Source: Trabulsiella odontotermitis
Lineage (GTDB): Bacteria; Pseudomonadota; Gammaproteobacteria; Enterobacterales; Enterobacteriaceae
Assembly: GCF_001297775.1 (NCBI RefSeq)
Contig: NZ_LIFX01000011.1
Location: forward strand, 1 to 64,000
Direction of reading: 5' to 3'
Length of the DNA: 64,000 nucleotides
The position numbers and the translations under genes are program-made. The notes beneath the pieces are model-generated. The model was not told the DNA's origin and searched no databases. It saw nothing but the letters and a program-made list of their open reading frames with translations. Below, one piece after another: positions 60,065-64,000 of the stretch; position 1 is the first letter of the stretch, and each line of letters starts with the position of its first letter.

Positions 60065-61344
60065 TTAACTTCCCCTTGTGTTAACGCAATATCGCGGTTG
60101 TCTTCATTCACCTTAATGGCAGTGATTTCTTTATCAGACTCGCGGAACAGCAACATAAACAGGACTGCAATCACGGCAATCATCACCGCGCCGAAGGTCC
60201 ACATGCCCGCCCAGTTAAAGGTCAGTCCATTCACCGGTTCTTTATAGGCGAACATTTTCTCCATCATGACACCGCCCAGGCGGTAGCCAAGCAGGCTGCC
60301 GAACCCCTGACAGCAGAGGGTAATCAGCCCCTGTGCGGCGTTACGCATGGTTACCGGCGCTTTTTTATCAACGTAGATATACGCGGTGACGTAGTAGAAG
60401 TCATAGCTCACGCCGTGCAGCAGGATGCCGAGGAACAGCAGGGCGTAAGTGAAGTAATGGTCCGCACCACCGTAGATAAAGAACGCGTAGCGAATGGCGG
60501 CAGTGATAAGACCAAGTAACAATACCTTTTTAATACCAAAACGTTTGGTAAAGAAAGGCAGTGCCAGCATAAAAAAGATTTCAGAGAACTGGCCGAGCGT
60601 CATCCAGCCGGTGGCGTTTTTCATGCCCACTTCGGAGAGATAACCGTTGGCGAAGATGTAGTAAAACGCCAGCGGCATTGCGAACAGGAAAGAGCAGAAA
60701 AAGAAGACCAGGAAGTTCTTGTCGCGCAACAGGATCAGCGCGTCGAGCCCCAGCATGACTTTCAGGTTCATCTTGCCAGTGCTCTTCGGCGGCGTATCCG
60801 GCAGGAAGAAAGCGAACACTCCCAGCAGCGCTGAACTGCCCGCGGTGATCAGCAACGGAATGCTGGTCGGCGAGATGTCGGCGTAGCCCAGCATTTCCGG
60901 CAGGAAACCACACACCAGCCCGGAGCCAATCCAGCCAATGGTGCCCATGACGCGGATGCGCGGGAAATCGCGTTCGACGTCCGGGACGTTAGAAAAGGCG
61001 ATGCTGTTGGTCAGGGCTATCGTCGGCATATAGGTCAGCGAGTAGGCGAGCAGTAGCGGGAAAAAGCCAGCAAAGGTGGTTTGCTGCGCGGCGAAATACA
61101 TCAGTATCGCCCCGGCAAACATCAGTACGGCCAGCACTTTTTGCGCCGGGAAAAAACGGTCGGTCAGCGAGCCGACGAGGATTGGCGACAGGATCGCCGC
61201 AATCGCCGTACAGGCATAAGACCAGCCAATTTCCCCTGCGCTGAACCCGTTTTTACTCAGCCACAGCCATAGTGGTACAAACCAGGCGCCCCAGATAAAC
61301 CATTCAACAAACATCATGAACGACAGCTTTACTGTAGTTTTCAT
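60061..61344 (-). CDS. yegT: Nucleoside:H+ symporter-family transporter YegT
   Basis: 427 residues, 12 helices, NupG/XapB family, nearly identical to E. coli YegT (FVEWFIWGAWFVPL at the start). It probably imports a nucleoside. I use the ATG at 61344 (MKTTVKLS); the open frame upstream runs into the fbaB leader. First gene of yegTUV. Confidence 0.93.
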   Translation of the reverse strand: MKTTVKLSFMMFVEWFIWGAWFVPLWLWLSKNGFSAGEIGWSYACTAIAAILSPILVGSLTDRFFPAQKVLAVLMFAGAILMYFAAQQTTFAGFFPLLLAYSLTYMPTIALTNSIAFSNVPDVERDFPRIRVMGTIGWIGSGLVCGFLPEMLGYADISPTSIPLLITAGSSALLGVFAFFLPDTPPKSTGKMNLKVMLGLDALILLRDKNFLVFFFCSFLFAMPLAFYYIFANGYLSEVGMKNATGWMTLGQFSEIFFMLALPFFTKRFGIKKVLLLGLITAAIRYAFFIYGGADHYFTYALLFLGILLHGVSYDFYYVTAYIYVDKKAPVTMRNAAQGLITLCCQGFGSLLGYRLGGVMMEKMFAYKEPVNGLTFNWAGMWTFGAVMIAVIAVLFMLLFRESDKEITAIKVNEDNRDIALTQGEVK

Positions 61345-61381
61345 CGTTAAATCCTTCATGACAGGTAAGGTACGCCTTAAC

Positions 61382-61413
61382 AATACCAATGAATAATACC
61401 TTTTAAATACCTT
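61382..61413. promoter_or_regulatory. Direct AATACC repeats upstream of yegT
   Basis: AATACC occurs at 61382, 61395 and 61406. The last two are AATACCTT copies 11 bp apart, one helical turn. They lie 38-70 bp before yegT, where YegW could bind. Confidence 0.35.
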
Positions 61414-61451
61414 TGATCGGAAAATTTGATCGCTCTCGCAAATTACCTGAC

Positions 61452-61465
61452 CTGAAACGTGACAG
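61452..61465. promoter_or_regulatory. Cra-like site upstream of fbaB
   Basis: CTGAAACGTGACAG fits the Cra (FruR) half TGAAACG. A glycolysis/gluconeogenesis regulator would suit fbaB. One half site only is convincing. Confidence 0.35.
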
Positions 61466-61596
61466 CGGATTGTGCTTAAAAACACCTTGTCGGCTGGCAA
61501 AAATGCCCCTGCAGTACCAGGCTTATTCTGCCCGCGATGGTGCGGGTCAGGACAATCCATCTCCGACGTCATGTCGGAACTTACGGGAGCATCGCT

Positions 61597-62649
61597 ATGA
61601 CTGATATTGCGCAATTGCTTGGCAAAGACGCCGACAGCCTGTTACAGCACCGTTGTATGACCATTTCCGCTGATCAGCTGTATTTGCCGGGTCATGATTA
61701 CGTTGACCGTGTGATGATTGATAATAACCGCCCCCCGGCAGTACTGCGAAATATGCAGACGCTGTATAACACGGGGCGTCTGGCCGGGACAGGCTATCTG
61801 TCTATTTTGCCGGTCGATCAGGGCGTGGAACATTCCGCTGGCGCCTCGTTTGCCGCCAACCCGCTCTATTTTGATCCAAAGAATATTGTCGAACTGGCGA
61901 TCGAAGCCGGGTGTAACTGCGTGGCCTCCACCTACGGCGTGCTGGCGTCGGTGTCCCGCCGTTACGCGCACCGCATTCCATTTCTGGTGAAGCTGAACCA
62001 CAACGAAACCCTGAGCTACCCGACCACCTACGACCAGACCCTCTACGCCAGCGTTGAGCAGGCGTTCAACATGGGCGCGGTAGCGGTAGGGGCGACAATC
62101 TATTTCGGCTCTGCCGAGTCGCGTCGCCAGATTGAAGAGATTTCCGCAGCGTTTGAACGCGCGCACGAACTGGGTATGGTGACTGTGCTGTGGGCTTATT
62201 TGCGTAACCCGGACTTCAAGAAAGACGGTGTCGATTACCACGTTTCTGCCGATCTCACCGGTCAGGCGAACCATCTGGCGGCCACCATTGGCGCAGATAT
62301 CGTTAAGCAGAAAATGGCGGAAAATAATGGCGGCTATAAAGCGGTGAATTTCGGCTATACCGATGACCGTGTTTACAGCAAGCTGACCAGCGAAAACCCG
62401 ATCGATCTGGTGCGTTATCAACTGGCGAACTGCTATATGGGGCGCGCCGGGCTGATCAACTCCGGTGGCGCGGCGGGTGGTGAAACTGATCTTGCGGACG
62501 CGGTACGCACGGCGGTTATCAATAAACGTGCCGGTGGGATGGGGCTTATCCTCGGCCGTAAAGCGTTTAAAAAATCGATGGCTGACGGCGTTCAGTTGAT
62601 TAATGCCGTACAGGATGTGTACCTCGACACCAGGGTCACCATCGCCTGA
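61597..62649 (+). CDS. fbaB: Class I fructose-bisphosphate aldolase FbaB
   Basis: 350 residues, DhnA type, nearly identical to E. coli FbaB. It splits or makes fructose 1,6-bisphosphate by Schiff-base chemistry; the barrel strands [21 protein letters not shown] and ADIVKQKM are intact. The ATG at 61597 follows GGGAG and matches E. coli; the 20 codons upstream are not expected to be translated. Divergent from yegT. Confidence 0.96.
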   Translation: MTDIAQLLGKDADSLLQHRCMTISADQLYLPGHDYVDRVMIDNNRPPAVLRNMQTLYNTGRLAGTGYLSILPVDQGVEHSAGASFAANPLYFDPKNIVELAIEAGCNCVASTYGVLASVSRRYAHRIPFLVKLNHNETLSYPTTYDQTLYASVEQAFNMGAVAVGATIYFGSAESRRQIEEISAAFERAHELGMVTVLWAYLRNPDFKKDGVDYHVSADLTGQANHLAATIGADIVKQKMAENNGGYKAVNFGYTDDRVYSKLTSENPIDLVRYQLANCYMGRAGLINSGGAAGGETDLADAVRTAVINKRAGGMGLILGRKAFKKSMADGVQLINAVQDVYLDTRVTIA

Positions 62650-62662
62650 TTTTTCTGGCAGT

Positions 62663-62694
62663 GCCTGGTGGCGCAATGCTGACCGGGCCTGCCG
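62663..62694. repeat. REP element after fbaB
   Basis: GCCTGGTGGCGCAATGCTGA followed by CCGGGCCTGCCGG matches the REP pattern. Confidence 0.65.
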
Positions 62695-62940
62695 GATTGA
62701 CGTGACTGTTTGGCGGCGTCATCCGCTCAGTTTATCGCAGTTGATCCCTCTCACATTCCCTATCTCTTTTGTGAAAAACAAGACGTTCGGGATATAACAG
62801 ACAACGGGCGTATTAAGTATAGCAAGGCGCGTATTCATCGCGCGCTCGAGAATATACCGCCAGTTATTTATGAAAAAAAATTGGCCAGAGCTCTTCATTA
62901 GGCTGGGGACTAAAAACCGGAGGGACGACACTTCTGCTGT

Positions 62941-62976
62941 AAAAAAACGGCCACCGTCATAATGACAGGTGGCCGT
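62941..62976 (-). terminator. Terminator of the crystallin-like gene
   Basis: On the minus strand ACGGCCACC, a 12-base loop and GGTGGCCGT are followed by seven T residues, just after the stop codon. Confidence 0.85.
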
Positions 62977-62981
62977 TGGTA

Positions 62982-64000
62982 TTAGTAAGGGTTATTATTT
63001 TTTTTCCGGAACCTCAGGGATGATGCTTTGTTCTGCATATACGTGCCTGATATATTTAAACCTGTACGCGGACCGGTGACATCATAATACGTTCCCGTAA
63101 AATTTACACCATCATACAGTCGAATGATATAGTCTGGGTCAACCATAATCGAGCTGATTTTATCACTGAAGTTAAGTGCTGCAAGATCTGGTACATCGCC
63201 TAAAATATGTATTTCTTCACCACTATAGTGTGTATCATCATAAGCAATCGCTTTAATAATTCGAACCGATGATATGGATTCAGAAAACGTAGAATCGAAT
63301 GGAGTTACATTCCCCATAATTACCTTTTGACTCCCACTATAGTTATCGTCGGTATAAACATAACACCCCAGACAATCATCTGAAAGGAGTGAAGACATAA
63401 ACGTATTATCTGCCTTCCCACCCTGAGAGTTAAGAACCTCAGACAAACCAGGAATATCATCAGTTACATTGAGATAGTCACCGGTGTAATTTATTGCATT
63501 AAAGAATTTAACTTTTGGATCCGGAGCGATTTTAATAACCTTTAGCGATTTCGCTCTATAATCAAAAGCCATTGAGCTCAGGTTAACAATCTCTGAGCTG
63601 CCGACGACATCTCTATAGGCTCCGCTATAATATTTACCTTCGTACAGACGGACAATATATCCCGGCAGAACCTTGATGGAAGACATGTTATCATAAGAGA
63701 GCTCCCAAAGATCAGGGATATCACCAACAACTGACAGAAATTCATTCGCACCATTGAGGCCGTTGTAGCATGCCGCTTTAACAATACGTATTGATGAAAC
63801 ACTATTGTTATAGTAATCACTGTATGTTGCTGCATTATTAGTGAAGGTTGTATAATTCCCGAAATAGTAATATTCCGTGTACACTCGATAGCCCAGCGCA
63901 TCAGCACCCAGATTAGAACTTGATAAAGAATTATCCACCGAGTTACCTGCGCTATCTCGCACTACAGTAAGCAGAGGAGTATCCTCATTCACTTTAACGA
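62982..64000 (-). CDS. Beta/gamma-crystallin-like repeat protein, 5' end beyond the window
   Basis: At least 336 residues; a GTG at 63992 is in frame, but the frame stays open to the window end, so the true start is probably outside. The chain is built from seven units of about 40 residues with the pattern Y-x4-Y-x-G ... SS-hydrophobic-x-V, as in Greek-key crystallin domains. Units 1-3 and 5-7 resemble each other pairwise (for example VVGDIPDL against ILGDVPDL), so a three-unit block was duplicated around unit 4. NNSVSS in unit 1 fits the calcium-binding motif; other units are partial. Strongly AT-rich, so likely acquired. Function unknown. Confidence 0.75.
   Translation of the reverse strand, partial: VKVNEDTPLLTVVRDSAGNSVDNSLSSSNLGADALGYRVYTEYYYFGNYTTFTNNAATYSDYYNNSVSSIRIVKAACYNGLNGANEFLSVVGDIPDLWELSYDNMSSIKVLPGYIVRLYEGKYYSGAYRDVVGSSEIVNLSSMAFDYRAKSLKVIKIAPDPKVKFFNAINYTGDYLNVTDDIPGLSEVLNSQGGKADNTFMSSLLSDDCLGCYVYTDDNYSGSQKVIMGNVTPFDSTFSESISSVRIIKAIAYDDTHYSGEEIHILGDVPDLAALNFSDKISSIMVDPDYIIRLYDGVNFTGTYYDVTGPRTGLNISGTYMQNKASSLRFRKKNNNPY

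Larger units (their letters stand above)
62650..62981. other. 332-bp intergenic region after fbaB
   Basis: It contains a REP-like palindrome (62663-62694), an AT-rich middle with short frames on both strands that have no RBS, and the terminator of the crystallin-like gene. No gene is supported. Confidence 0.5.

Noticed and set aside
62710-62901. A 63-codon plus-strand frame after fbaB with a plausible protein-like tail
   Set aside because: No RBS, no family recognised, and it overlaps an equally open minus-strand frame; possibly the relic of a gene end, but not supportable.

Overview
The window is a chromosomal segment of an enterobacterium close to Escherichia, Salmonella and Citrobacter. 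Nearly every core gene can be recognised against its E. coli counterpart (ldtB, ybiT, ybiU, ybiV, pflF, pflE, moeBA, iaaA, gsiABCD, rimO, bssR, yliI, gstB, dacC, deoR, ybjG, mdfA, ybjIJL, rybB, ybjM, grxA, ybjC, nfsA, rimK, ybjN, potFGHI, ybjO, rlmC, metG, mrp, rcnB, thiMD, yegWVUT, fbaB). The accessory content fits a Citrobacter-like genome, but the species cannot be settled from the sequence alone. I saw no phage, CRISPR array, tRNA, rRNA or intact insertion sequence.

Layout. Positions 1-4221 are accessory: the 3' part of a large autotransporter, then a 6-phospho-beta-glucosidase/GntR operon behind a paired operator. Positions 4269-50918 follow the E. coli ybiS-to-rlmC order with local changes. 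The ybiT-ybiU gap holds a deletion scar that joins a GH31 glycosidase remnant to a LacI-family regulator remnant. fsaA, yliEF and rcdA are absent from their E. coli positions. A purine permease plus xanthine-dehydrogenase-type cassette (Mo and FAD subunits fused) sits between rimO and bssR. An AT-rich two-gene module of unknown function sits between bssR and yliI. The sRNA gene rybB is complete, with its sigma-E promoter.

At 50918/50953 synteny jumps: rlmC is followed tail-to-tail by metG, and the genes to fbaB run in the reverse of the E. coli order. This is what one inversion between the two E. coli regions, spanning the terminus, would produce. Right of the junction are mrp, an orphan rcnB, a probable decayed fluoride-channel gene, a small secreted NTF2-like protein, a TPP riboswitch with thiM-thiD, the yegW/yegTUV nucleoside module and fbaB. 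The right edge is an AT-rich gene for a protein of seven beta/gamma-crystallin-like repeats, open at the window end.

How the genes work together. gsiABCD with iaaA import and process glutathione-type peptides; moeA/moeB make the molybdenum cofactor that the xanthine-dehydrogenase cassette needs; pflE activates pflF; potFGHI imports putrescine; ybjC-nfsA-rimK-ybjN is the conserved redox and ribosome-modification cluster; thiM-thiD salvage thiamin precursors under TPP control; yegTUV looks like nucleoside uptake, ADP-ribosyl hydrolysis and kinase steps regulated by YegW. The most interesting unexplained signals are a shared 14-bp near-palindrome upstream of ybiU and pflE (with a variant upstream of ybiV), the glycosidase/LacI scar, the xanthine-dehydrogenase fusion point, the AT-rich two-gene module and the repeat-built crystallin-like protein.
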